Part shown: piece by piece, positions 45,813 to 53,880 of the stretch
Layout of the letters: each line of letters begins with the position of its first letter
Position numbering within the stretch: the first letter of the stretch is position 1
Assembly (NCBI GenBank): GCA_016218155.1
Contig: JACREQ010000059.1
Coordinates: forward strand, 1 to 64,000
DNA length: 64,000 nucleotides
Direction: 5' to 3'
From: Bacteroidia bacterium
Lineage (GTDB): Bacteria > Bacteroidota > Bacteroidia > Bacteroidales > GWA2-32-17
The notes under the pieces: generated by a model
Told to the model about the DNA's origin: nothing
Databases searched by the model: none
What the model saw: only the letters and a program-made list of their open reading frames with translations
Made by a program: the position numbers and the translations under genes

Positions 45813-47102
45813 ATGAAAATTAATCATCCCGATAAAGTTCCTTATTTGCTTGTTTGTGACGATAAAGGAAATATTTTTGAAGATAAAAGGTATAATGTTA
45901 TGGGACAAGCGGGAAATGAACCAATAAAGCTTAGTCCACAAGATTTTATCGAATTACCGTTTGGTAGCGATATGTTCTTTTTACCTGGACGAAATCCAAT
46001 AGGTTATAACATTAAGACAGGACAAACTGAAGTACTTAAATCAAGATTGGCAGTAGCTGCTTTTGTAGCACCCGCCTATACCGTAACACACCATGCGGCA
46101 TGGAAAACAAATGAAGGAGCTCCTCGTTTACCTCTTTTTGCTTTTTCTGCAGTAGGCTGGCTAAATAATAAATTTTATGTTCCTGCATTAAGAATAGAAG
46201 TTGATATAAGACAGGATTGTGATCAGTTTGATCAGAAAAAAGTAATTGCAGGTTCAAAAAAAATGATAAAACAAAAACCTGAAAACAGGTTGGTAAAACA
46301 TTTATCATATTGCGCACTAGAATATTTCTGTCCGGCAGCAAGAAATTACTTTTTAAATCGTTGGGAAGCACCTTTACCAACATCGCCAACCTGTAATTCA
46401 CAATGTTTGGGATGTATTTCATATCAGCCAAAAGATCATAAAATCTCATCAACACAAAACCGTATAACATTTGTCCCAACACCTGATGAAATTGCCGATG
46501 TTGCTGTTGACCATTTAGAAACTGCGCCAAATCCTGTGGTTAGTTATGGTCAGGGTTGTGAAGGAGAACCAATTTTAGTATGGGAAACGTTAAGAGATGC
46601 AGTTTTAAAAATCAGAAAAAGAACTCAAAAAGGAATAATTAATTTAAATACTAATGCAAGTAATCCCAAGGCAATTGAGGAAATGTGCAAGGCGGGTTTG
46701 CAGAGCATTAGAGTAAGTATGAATTCTGTTCGTGAAGTCGTTTATAACAAATATTACAAGCCCCGCAATTATTCATTTAAAGATGTTTTAGAAAGCATTA
46801 AAATTGCCAGAAAATATAATATATGGATATCAATAAATTATTTTGTTTTTCCGGGAATTACAGATTGCGAAGCTGAGTATTCAGAGTTACAAAAATTTCT
46901 TAAAGAATACGATATTAGTATGATACAATGGAGAAATTTTAATATTGATCCCGAATGGTATATTGAGGAAACTGCTTATAAGTTCAATAGTAAAACATTG
47001 GGTGTGAGAAATGTAATAGAAAGTGTAAAAAAAGAATTTCCAAAAATTTATCATGGTTATTATAATCCGGGCGAAGAGATTATAAAAAAATATTTGAAAT
47101 AG
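45813..47102 (+). CDS. Radical SAM protein
   Basis: The cluster motif is C-x3-C-x2-C (Cys194, Cys198, Cys201 in PTCNSQCLGC), which coordinates the [4Fe-4S] cluster that cleaves S-adenosylmethionine. An unusually long N-terminal region of some 190 residues precedes it and has no domain I recognise. The barrel continues with GQGCEGEPIL, NLNTNASNPKAI and SIRVSMNSV. It resembles uncharacterised radical SAM proteins of Bacteroidota. The substrate is unknown. It starts 11 bases after the GIY-YIG stop codon. Confidence 0.88.
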   Translation: MKINHPDKVPYLLVCDDKGNIFEDKRYNVMGQAGNEPIKLSPQDFIELPFGSDMFFLPGRNPIGYNIKTGQTEVLKSRLAVAAFVAPAYTVTHHAAWKTNEGAPRLPLFAFSAVGWLNNKFYVPALRIEVDIRQDCDQFDQKKVIAGSKKMIKQKPENRLVKHLSYCALEYFCPAARNYFLNRWEAPLPTSPTCNSQCLGCISYQPKDHKISSTQNRITFVPTPDEIADVAVDHLETAPNPVVSYGQGCEGEPILVWETLRDAVLKIRKRTQKGIINLNTNASNPKAIEEMCKAGLQSIRVSMNSVREVVYNKYYKPRNYSFKDVLESIKIARKYNIWISINYFVFPGITDCEAEYSELQKFLKEYDISMIQWRNFNIDPEWYIEETAYKFNSKTLGVRNVIESVKKEFPKIYHGYYNPGEEIIKKYLK

Positions 47103-47143
47103 TTTAATTATTTAGGATTTTATATTGTTTAGTTTTATTTTAT

Positions 47144-47151
47144 TATATTTG
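47144..47151 (+). promoter_or_regulatory. Candidate -7 box upstream of a small membrane protein gene
   Basis: TATATTTG matches TAnnTTTG and lies 24 bases before the TTG start at 47176. The -33 TTG is at 16-base spacing, shorter than usual, so the call is weak. Confidence 0.35.
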
Positions 47152-47175
47152 AGTTGAATATCAATCAATATAGTT

Positions 47176-47700
47176 TTGAAAAAGATTTTCTCATATTTCT
47201 TTATCCTTTTTTTCTTTTTCAATTTTTGTTTGTACTATCCTGTCTTTGTTTACATGAAAACCTTAGCAAAGGCGGAGATTAAAAACAGAATAAATAACAA
47301 CGTTCCAACTAATGAATTAACAATCTTAATGTTTAACAAAGAGGAATATGCAAATTTAGTTTGGGAAGAAAGTAAGGAATTCAGGTTAAATGGAAAAATG
47401 TATGATGTTATAAGTACTGTAAAAAATCGAGATGAGTCAATTACAGTATATTGCATTGACGATGAAAGAGAGTCATTGCTATTTGAATTGCACAGTAAAC
47501 AAATTGACGATAATTCTTCTGATAATAAAGATTCTAAAGCAAAGCATAGGGTTTCCAAAGTTATTTTAAATTATTTTTTCCAATCATTAAATATTATCAT
47601 ACACAATACTATAACACGGTGCAAAACAGAAAATTATTATAATATAAACTGTTTGTCTCCTAATATTGAAGTTAAGTTACCTCCTCCAAAGCACAGTTAA
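47176..47700 (+). CDS. Membrane-anchored protein of unknown function
   Basis: The 174-residue protein has one N-terminal hydrophobic segment (about 4-27, very Phe-rich) and then a hydrophilic alpha/beta domain. I do not recognise a family. There is no ATG at the start: TTG at 47176 reads straight into a KKIFSYFF membrane segment and is the best choice. It lies between the radical SAM gene and the TonB-dependent receptor, on the same strand. Confidence 0.6.
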   Translation: MKKIFSYFFILFFFFNFCLYYPVFVYMKTLAKAEIKNRINNNVPTNELTILMFNKEEYANLVWEESKEFRLNGKMYDVISTVKNRDESITVYCIDDERESLLFELHSKQIDDNSSDNKDSKAKHRVSKVILNYFFQSLNIIIHNTITRCKTENYYNINCLSPNIEVKLPPPKHS

Positions 47701-47766
47701 TTAATATTATACTTGGTAAGTATTTATGCTTTTGGCAAATATTTAATATTAATTAATTTGATAATT

Positions 47767-50187
47767 ATGAAAAAAATCATAGTGTTATTTGCATTATTGT
47801 TTTTTGTTTTTCAAGCTTTTTCTCAAATTGTTACTGTAATTGACAAATCAACCCTTCAATTACTTAGCGATGTTCATGTTTATGGAAAAGAAAAAGCAAT
47901 GGGGCTAACAACAAATTCTAAAGGACAGATGGATATTTCTGCTTTTAAGAATGAGGATACAATTTATTTCCGTTATGTTGGGTATGCCGAAAGAGTGCTG
48001 TCCTACAGTCAGATACAAAAGATGAAGTTTAAAGTAGCTTTATCTGAAAAAACCTATTCAATGGATGAAGTAGTTGTTTCTGCCAGTAGGTTTAACGAAA
48101 AAAAATCAGATGTACCCCACCAAATAAGGGTTATAAAAGTTAAAGAATTGGAAATGATGAATCAGCAGACTATGGCAGAAGTTATGCAGGGCACGGGTGA
48201 AGTACTTGTTCAAAAAAGTCAGATGGGAGGCGGTAGTCCTATTATGCGTGGATTTGAAGCTAATAAGCTTTTAATGGTTGTGGATGGTGTTAGAATGAAT
48301 AATGCTATTTATCGTTCAGGTCATTTGCAAAATGTAATATCATTGGACAATTCAATTTTAGAGAAAACTGAAATAGTTTTTGGACCAGGTTCTGTTGTTT
48401 ATGGAAGTGATGCTCTGGGTGGTGTAATGCATTTTTATACTAAAATTCCGATTATTAAGCATGATGGAGATTCTTCGCTTGTTAAAGCTAATGTATATTC
48501 ACGTTATTCAACGGCATACAATGAAAAAACAGAGCATATTGATTTTAATATTGCTTTAAAAAAAGTCGGATTTCTGACTAGTGTTACAATTTCTGATTTT
48601 GGCGATCTTCATCAAGGTAATATTCGAAACCCATATTATGGAAATTGGGGAAAGAGAGAGTATTATGCAATTAGAATTAACGGTACTGATAGTATGGTTA
48701 AAAATTCTGATGCCAATCTTCAAAAACAAACTGCATATAAACAGCGTGATTTTATGGAGAAAATAATTTTCCAGCAAAGTGAAAAAATTTCACATGTTTT
48801 AAATATTCAGTTTTCAACTACTTCTGATATACCCCGCTATGATAGGCTAACAGAAATAAGTTCGGGCGGCACATTAAAATATGCTCAATGGTATTATGGT
48901 CCGCAAAACAGATTGCTAGCTTCATATAGCTTGAATTTAAAAGCTGATAAAGGTTTTTATAATGAGGGGAGAATAATTTTAGCTTATCAGGACATTACGG
49001 AAAGTCGTAATGACAGAAAATTTAATAGTACTAAATTAAATCACAGAAGTGAAAACGTTAAAATATACTCTTTAAATGCAGATTTTGGAAAGAAAATTAA
49101 AAAGCAGGAGATACGTTACGGAATAGAAGAAAACTTTAATAAAGTAACCTCATTAGCAAATGTTGAGAATATTTTAACAGGGTTATCAGATCCGTTAGAT
49201 ACCCGTTATCCTGATGGTGGTTCAACTATGCAGACTATTGCAGCATATGTCACTCACTCATGGGAATTTAGTCCAAGATTAATTCTTTCCGACGGAATTC
49301 GTTACAGCAACATTAGCTTAAACTCTAAATTTATTGATACAACCTTTTTTAATTTTCCTTTTAAGGATGTTACGGTTAACTCTGGTGCATTTAATGGAAA
49401 AATAGGAATTGCATGGACTTTCTGCAATGACTGGAGAATTGCAATGAATGGTTCATCAGGATACAGGGCTCCAAATCTTGATGATATGACAAAAGTATTT
49501 AGTTCGGCAGCAGGTGATTTAATTGTTCCAAACCCAAATTTGAAACCAGAATATACTTATAATGCCGAACTGGGATTATCTAAAATATTTAATAAGAAAG
49601 TTAAAACAGAGCTTATTGGCTATTATACAATATACAATAACATAGTAACAACAGATTATTCAACCTACGATGGAAAAGATTCTATTTTGTATGAAGGACA
49701 AATGAGTCGTGTAACAACATTGGTAAACAAAGCAGAAGCATATATTTGTGGGTTAAGTGGAAGTCTTTCTGCAGATATTACTGATGATTTTTCAATTATA
49801 TCTTCTATAAATTATACATATGGAAGAATAAGAACCGATACAACTGATTATCCTTTGGATCATATTCCACCTGTATTTGGAAAAACTTCATTTAATCTTC
49901 AGATTAAAAAATTCAGAGGTGAGTTTTTTGTAGTTTACAATGGAGCCAAACTATCTAAAAATTATAATCTTATTGGTGAGGATAATGTTATGTATTCTGC
50001 AAATCCTGTTGATGGTTATACGCCGGCATGGTATACTTTGAACATAAGAACTGCATGGCAAATTAACAAATATGTTCAGTTACAGCTTGCTTTGGAAAAC
50101 ATTCTTGATCACAACTATCGTGTATTTGCTTCTGGGATTGGGTCACCGGGACGAAACTTTATAGCCACGTTAAGAGGAAGATTTTAG
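47767..50187 (+). CDS. TonB-dependent outer-membrane receptor
   Basis: The 806-residue receptor has a signal peptide ending AFSQ (residue 20), then a CarboxypepD-reg-like domain (about 21-100), a plug domain (about 105-225, with EVVVSASRFNEKKSD, RGFEANKLLMVVDGVRMN and VYGSDALGGVM) and a 22-strand barrel ending in an aromatic residue (LRGRF). The chosen start at 47767 (MKKIIVLF) gives a normal signal peptide; the upstream in-frame GTG at 47713 would add 18 residues in front of it. The ligand cannot be told from sequence; no SusD partner follows, which argues against a polysaccharide system. Confidence 0.92.
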   Translation: MKKIIVLFALLFFVFQAFSQIVTVIDKSTLQLLSDVHVYGKEKAMGLTTNSKGQMDISAFKNEDTIYFRYVGYAERVLSYSQIQKMKFKVALSEKTYSMDEVVVSASRFNEKKSDVPHQIRVIKVKELEMMNQQTMAEVMQGTGEVLVQKSQMGGGSPIMRGFEANKLLMVVDGVRMNNAIYRSGHLQNVISLDNSILEKTEIVFGPGSVVYGSDALGGVMHFYTKIPIIKHDGDSSLVKANVYSRYSTAYNEKTEHIDFNIALKKVGFLTSVTISDFGDLHQGNIRNPYYGNWGKREYYAIRINGTDSMVKNSDANLQKQTAYKQRDFMEKIIFQQSEKISHVLNIQFSTTSDIPRYDRLTEISSGGTLKYAQWYYGPQNRLLASYSLNLKADKGFYNEGRIILAYQDITESRNDRKFNSTKLNHRSENVKIYSLNADFGKKIKKQEIRYGIEENFNKVTSLANVENILTGLSDPLDTRYPDGGSTMQTIAAYVTHSWEFSPRLILSDGIRYSNISLNSKFIDTTFFNFPFKDVTVNSGAFNGKIGIAWTFCNDWRIAMNGSSGYRAPNLDDMTKVFSSAAGDLIVPNPNLKPEYTYNAELGLSKIFNKKVKTELIGYYTIYNNIVTTDYSTYDGKDSILYEGQMSRVTTLVNKAEAYICGLSGSLSADITDDFSIISSINYTYGRIRTDTTDYPLDHIPPVFGKTSFNLQIKKFRGEFFVVYNGAKLSKNYNLIGEDNVMYSANPVDGYTPAWYTLNIRTAWQINKYVQLQLALENILDHNYRVFASGIGSPGRNFIATLRGRF

Positions 50188-50194
50188 TAAAATG

Positions 50195-50218
50195 GAGGGT
50201 TAAATACCCTCTTTTTTA
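50195..50218 (+). terminator. Intrinsic terminator of the TonB receptor gene
   Basis: A 6-base perfect stem (GAGGGT / ACCCTC) with a 5-base loop followed by TTTTTTATTTTTTT, starting 7 bases after the stop codon. Confidence 0.85.
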
Positions 50219-50225
50219 TTTTTTT

Positions 50226-50409
50226 AAATTAACGTGAGTTCAAAATAAGAAAACGATGTTAGTTCGCCGCGGCGAAGAGTGAAATTCTGAAAGAATTTCG
50301 TATCGAAAACTAGTCGTTTTGTTCATTTCGATACAAATTTTCTTCGAAAATTCACTCAATATAACAAAACTTTGTATTCTATTATTTTATTTCGAACTCA
50401 CGTTAAATT
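50226..50409. mobile_element. 184-base fold-back (MITE-like) element
   Basis: Terminal inverted repeats AAATTAACGTGAGTTCAAAA (from 50226) and its inverse at the right end (to 50409) match at 21 of 23 positions. Inside, GAGTGAA / TTCACTC and CGTATCGAAAA / TTTCGATACAA pair as well, so the whole element can fold into one long hairpin. It has no coding capacity. Its right end reaches into the uvrC stop codon, so the element may supply that stop. Confidence 0.68.
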
Positions 50410-52222
50410 AGGACTTTTCCTTTGGCTGATTTAAGTAGCTCAACAATATAGCAGTTTTTGCTTTTCCAACAACATTCTCAATAGATTCTTCTGTTGCCAT
50501 TTTAATGTTTTCAAGACTTTTAAATTCTTTTAAAAGTAGTTCAATTGTTTTATCACCAATGCCATCAATTTCTTCTAATTCTGTTTTTATAAATGCCTTT
50601 GAGCGTTTATTTCTGTGAAATGTTATTCCAAATCTGTGAGCCTCATCTCTCATTCGTTGAATGAGTTTAAGAACTTCTGAACGTTTATCTAGATAAAGAG
50701 GTACTGAATCATTAGGTTTAAAAATTTCTTCAAGTTTTTTAGCAATGGAAATCAAACTTATTTTATCAGCAATTCCTAATTTATTTAAAGACGATAATGC
50801 GGCACTCAGCTGCCCTTTTCCGCCATCAACTATTATGAGCTGGGGTAAGTGTTGATTCTCGTCCAAAAAACGCTTATATCGCCTCTCAATGATTTCTTCC
50901 ATCGAAGCAAAATCATCAGGCCCAACTACTGTTTTTATGTTAAAATGACGATAATCTTTTTTACTAGGTTTTGCGTTAATAAACACAACGCATGATGCAA
51001 CTGGAAATTCACCTTGAATATTTGAGTTGTCAAAACATTCAATATGAACAGGTAACTCGGGAAGTTGTAATGCTGTTTTTATTTCATCAAGCAAGCGAAC
51101 ATTTACTTTTCCATAATTTGCTTTTAATTTGTTCATTTGCATATCATGGCGGAAAAGTTTCACGTTTTTTTGCGAAAGTTCCAAAAGCCTTAAATTATCA
51201 CCTCGTTGAGGTACTATAGTTTTAACATTTTCTACCTCAAATTCAGGTTTAAAGGGTACAATAATTTCTTTTGAAGTAGATTCAAACATCTCTCTTAGAT
51301 TTTGAATAGCTGATAATAGCAGATCTGATTCTGATTCGTCGAGATATTTCTTTAGAACGATGTTATGAGTCTGAATTATTGCACCGTTAACAATACGCAA
51401 ATAATTTACAAAAGCAGCATCTTCATCATTAATTATTGAGAAAACATCTACATTGCTGATGGTTGGGCTAACAACAACCGATTTACTCTGAAAGGTTTCT
51501 AATATCTGCAATTTGTTTTTAAGTTCCTGAGCTTCTTCAAACTTAAGATTTGAAGCTAACATAGCCATGTTTTGTTTTAAGCTGTTAGTTAGCTCAGCAA
51601 CATCGCCTTTTAATATTTTTATAATCTGTTGAATACTCTCATTATACTTAGTTTTGCTTTGTAAGCCAATGCAAGGGGCCAGACAATTACCGATTTGAAA
51701 TTCTAAACAAGACTTAAATTTGTTATTTGTTATACTTTCTTCCGTTAAGCTTAAATGACAGTTTCTTAATTGATATAGCTGTTTAATTAGTTCTAATAAA
51801 ACTTTCAATAAATACCCGGATGAATATGGGCCAAAATATAAAGAGCCATTATTAATTTTAGTTCGGGTTTTAAACAATTTTGGAAATTGTTCATTTGTTA
51901 TACAAATCCAGGGATATGTTTTATCATCTTTTAATAAAATGTTATATTTTGGTTGAAGCTCCTTAATCAGGTTATTCTCAAGTAGTAAGGCATCGGACTC
52001 GGAGTTAACAACCACATAATCAATTTTATATATTTTTGATACAAGAATTCTGGTTTTTGCGTCAGAATGAATTTTCGAAAAATATGAGTTTACTCTTTTC
52101 TTTAAATTTTTTGCTTTTCCTACATAAATTATTTTTTCGTCCTTATTTATGAATTTATATACTCCCGGCTTAGAAGGTAAATTCTGAACAATTGACGAAA
52201 TATTTTCTTTTATGCGTTCCAC
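50408..52222 (-). CDS. uvrC: Excinuclease ABC subunit C
   Basis: Dual-incision nuclease of nucleotide excision repair. The GIY-YIG domain occupies 15-92 (KPGVYKF, IIYVGKAKNLKKRV), the UVR motif lies near 210-235, the RNase H-like second nuclease domain spans about 370-520 (CFDNSNIQGEFPVAS, VVGPDDFASM, IVDGGKGQL), and helix-hairpin-helix motifs close the protein. The start is GTG at 52222: an in-frame TAG lies three codons upstream and no ATG precedes the GIY-YIG core. The GTG is inside a parS-like palindrome. It lies 9 bases after ade in the mnmG-ade-uvrC run. Confidence 0.95.
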   Translation of the reverse strand: MERIKENISSIVQNLPSKPGVYKFINKDEKIIYVGKAKNLKKRVNSYFSKIHSDAKTRILVSKIYKIDYVVVNSESDALLLENNLIKELQPKYNILLKDDKTYPWICITNEQFPKLFKTRTKINNGSLYFGPYSSGYLLKVLLELIKQLYQLRNCHLSLTEESITNNKFKSCLEFQIGNCLAPCIGLQSKTKYNESIQQIIKILKGDVAELTNSLKQNMAMLASNLKFEEAQELKNKLQILETFQSKSVVVSPTISNVDVFSIINDEDAAFVNYLRIVNGAIIQTHNIVLKKYLDESESDLLLSAIQNLREMFESTSKEIIVPFKPEFEVENVKTIVPQRGDNLRLLELSQKNVKLFRHDMQMNKLKANYGKVNVRLLDEIKTALQLPELPVHIECFDNSNIQGEFPVASCVVFINAKPSKKDYRHFNIKTVVGPDDFASMEEIIERRYKRFLDENQHLPQLIIVDGGKGQLSAALSSLNKLGIADKISLISIAKKLEEIFKPNDSVPLYLDKRSEVLKLIQRMRDEAHRFGITFHRNKRSKAFIKTELEEIDGIGDKTIELLLKEFKSLENIKMATEESIENVVGKAKTAILLSYLNQPKEKS

Positions 52223-52230
52223 GTGAAACT
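52215..52230. other. parS-like palindrome at the ade-uvrC junction
   Basis: CGTTCCACGTGAAACT matches TGTTTCACGTGAAACA at 13 of 16 positions and the relaxed form GTTYCAYGTGRAAC exactly. It contains the uvrC GTG start and ends one base from the ade stop codon. Confidence 0.55.
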
Positions 52231-52231
52231 A

Positions 52232-53848
52232 TCAATTTTCAAAAAGATGGACAAATTCCAAGGTTCTAATATCAAAAAGTCCCTTGTCTCCAATTTTCAA
52301 TTCCGGAATTACAAGCAGTGCCAAAAATGACATTGTCATAAATGGTGCATGTAAATTTGTGCAAAGTTCTTTTTTTGCAAAATCAGAAATTGCTTTATAT
52401 TTTTCGGCAACCCATTCTGCATTTTTTGATGTCATGATTCCTGCAATTTCAAGAGGTAATATTTCTGAATTATTTTTATTGCAAGCAGAAATTCCACCTT
52501 TTGATTCGATAACCAAATTTATTGCTTTTGCAATTTCAAAATCAGAATCGCCAATCGAAATTATATTATGACTATCGTGTGCAATTGTACTTGCAATTGC
52601 TCCATTTTTTATGTTAAAGTTTTTTACTATTCCAATTACTGGAGTTGCATTTATTTCGTAACGATTTATTACAACTATTTTATTAAATCCAAACTTAAAG
52701 GTATTATCATTATTAAAAACTTCAGAGTAATTTAATTTCTCTTTTTGGGTTATAAGTTCTCCATCAATTACAGAAATTATATTGCAAAATTTACCAATAT
52801 TTTTAAAAGAAATATCTTTTTCAGCAATTGAAGTTGCTTTAAAATTATTTGGAGAAGGAGAAGAAAATTGATTATAATTTTCAGACAATTTTTCCTTACC
52901 ATTAATATATACCGCTGAAATATTTGAAGCATATTTATCAGTGCAAATTATGAAATCTGCAGCGTCTCCTTTTTGTAAAAGTCCAACAGGTAAATTATAA
53001 TGTTTAATCGGATTATATGAACAAGTTCTAAGAACATTAAAATAATCCAGATTTTTTTCAAATGCTCTTTTTGCAAGAATATTAATATGTCCTTTTAATA
53101 AATCATCAGGATGTGAATCATCGGTGCAAAGCATTATCATTTCGGGATGAGATTCTATTAGTGGAAATAGAGCTTCGAAATTTTTAGCTGCACTTCCTTC
53201 TCTAATTTGAACCTTCATTCCAAAGTTAATTTTATCTAATGCTTCTTGAATATTGAAGCATTCATGATCGGTAGAAATTCCACTCGAAATATATTTTTGA
53301 ATGTCAATTTTACTTAAACCAGGGGCATGACCGTCTACTGGTTTATTATATTTTTTAGCTGCATTTAATTTAGCGTGTACTTCTTTATTTCCAAAAATTA
53401 CTCCTGGAAAATTCATCATTTCGCTTAGGAAAAAAATCTCCTTTCTTGATAAAAGTTCATCAATATCTTTCGAATTAATTACAGAACCAGAGCTCTCAAA
53501 TGTTGTTGAAGGAACACAAGAAGGTGCGCCAAAAAATACTTTTATTGGTCCGTTTTTAGCATTTTCTATCATATAGTTTACACCTTCAATTCCAAGTACA
53601 TTTGCTATTTCGTGAGGATCGGTAACTACCGCAACAGTACCATGTTTTACTACTTGTTTTGAGAATTCAAAAGGAGAAAGCATACTGCTTTCTATATGTA
53701 CATGTGCATTAACAAAACCAGGTAAAATATACTCATTTTCTTCAACGTTTTTCCTTTCGATTTTTTCGATTACATCTGTAAAAAAGATTTCTCCTTTGTA
53801 AATTTCTTTGTTTACAACGTCAACTATATTTCCTTTAATTGTATTCAT
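52232..53848 (-). CDS. ade: Adenine deaminase
   Basis: Metal-dependent amidohydrolase that turns adenine into hypoxanthine for purine salvage. The metal-binding signature is VNAHVHIESSMLSP (near 45-58), with TDPHEIANVLG (near 77-87) and DGHAPG (near 173-178) supplying further ligands, and CTDDSHPDDL (near 240) completing the site. The C-terminal domain with GIVKNF and ATIAHDSHNIISIG is characteristic of Ade. The length of 538 residues is normal. It sits between mnmG and uvrC in an apparent operon. Confidence 0.93.
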   Translation of the reverse strand: MNTIKGNIVDVVNKEIYKGEIFFTDVIEKIERKNVEENEYILPGFVNAHVHIESSMLSPFEFSKQVVKHGTVAVVTDPHEIANVLGIEGVNYMIENAKNGPIKVFFGAPSCVPSTTFESSGSVINSKDIDELLSRKEIFFLSEMMNFPGVIFGNKEVHAKLNAAKKYNKPVDGHAPGLSKIDIQKYISSGISTDHECFNIQEALDKINFGMKVQIREGSAAKNFEALFPLIESHPEMIMLCTDDSHPDDLLKGHINILAKRAFEKNLDYFNVLRTCSYNPIKHYNLPVGLLQKGDAADFIICTDKYASNISAVYINGKEKLSENYNQFSSPSPNNFKATSIAEKDISFKNIGKFCNIISVIDGELITQKEKLNYSEVFNNDNTFKFGFNKIVVINRYEINATPVIGIVKNFNIKNGAIASTIAHDSHNIISIGDSDFEIAKAINLVIESKGGISACNKNNSEILPLEIAGIMTSKNAEWVAEKYKAISDFAKKELCTNLHAPFMTMSFLALLVIPELKIGDKGLFDIRTLEFVHLFEN

Positions 53849-53855
53849 TTATTTT

Positions 53856-53871
53856 TGTTTCACGTGAAACT
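53856..53871. other. parS-like palindrome at the mnmG-ade junction
   Basis: TGTTTCACGTGAAACT matches the classical ParB site at 15 of 16 positions, the strongest of the four sites. It lies in the 32-base gap between the ade start and the mnmG stop. Confidence 0.7.
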
Positions 53872-53880
53872 CGACATTTT

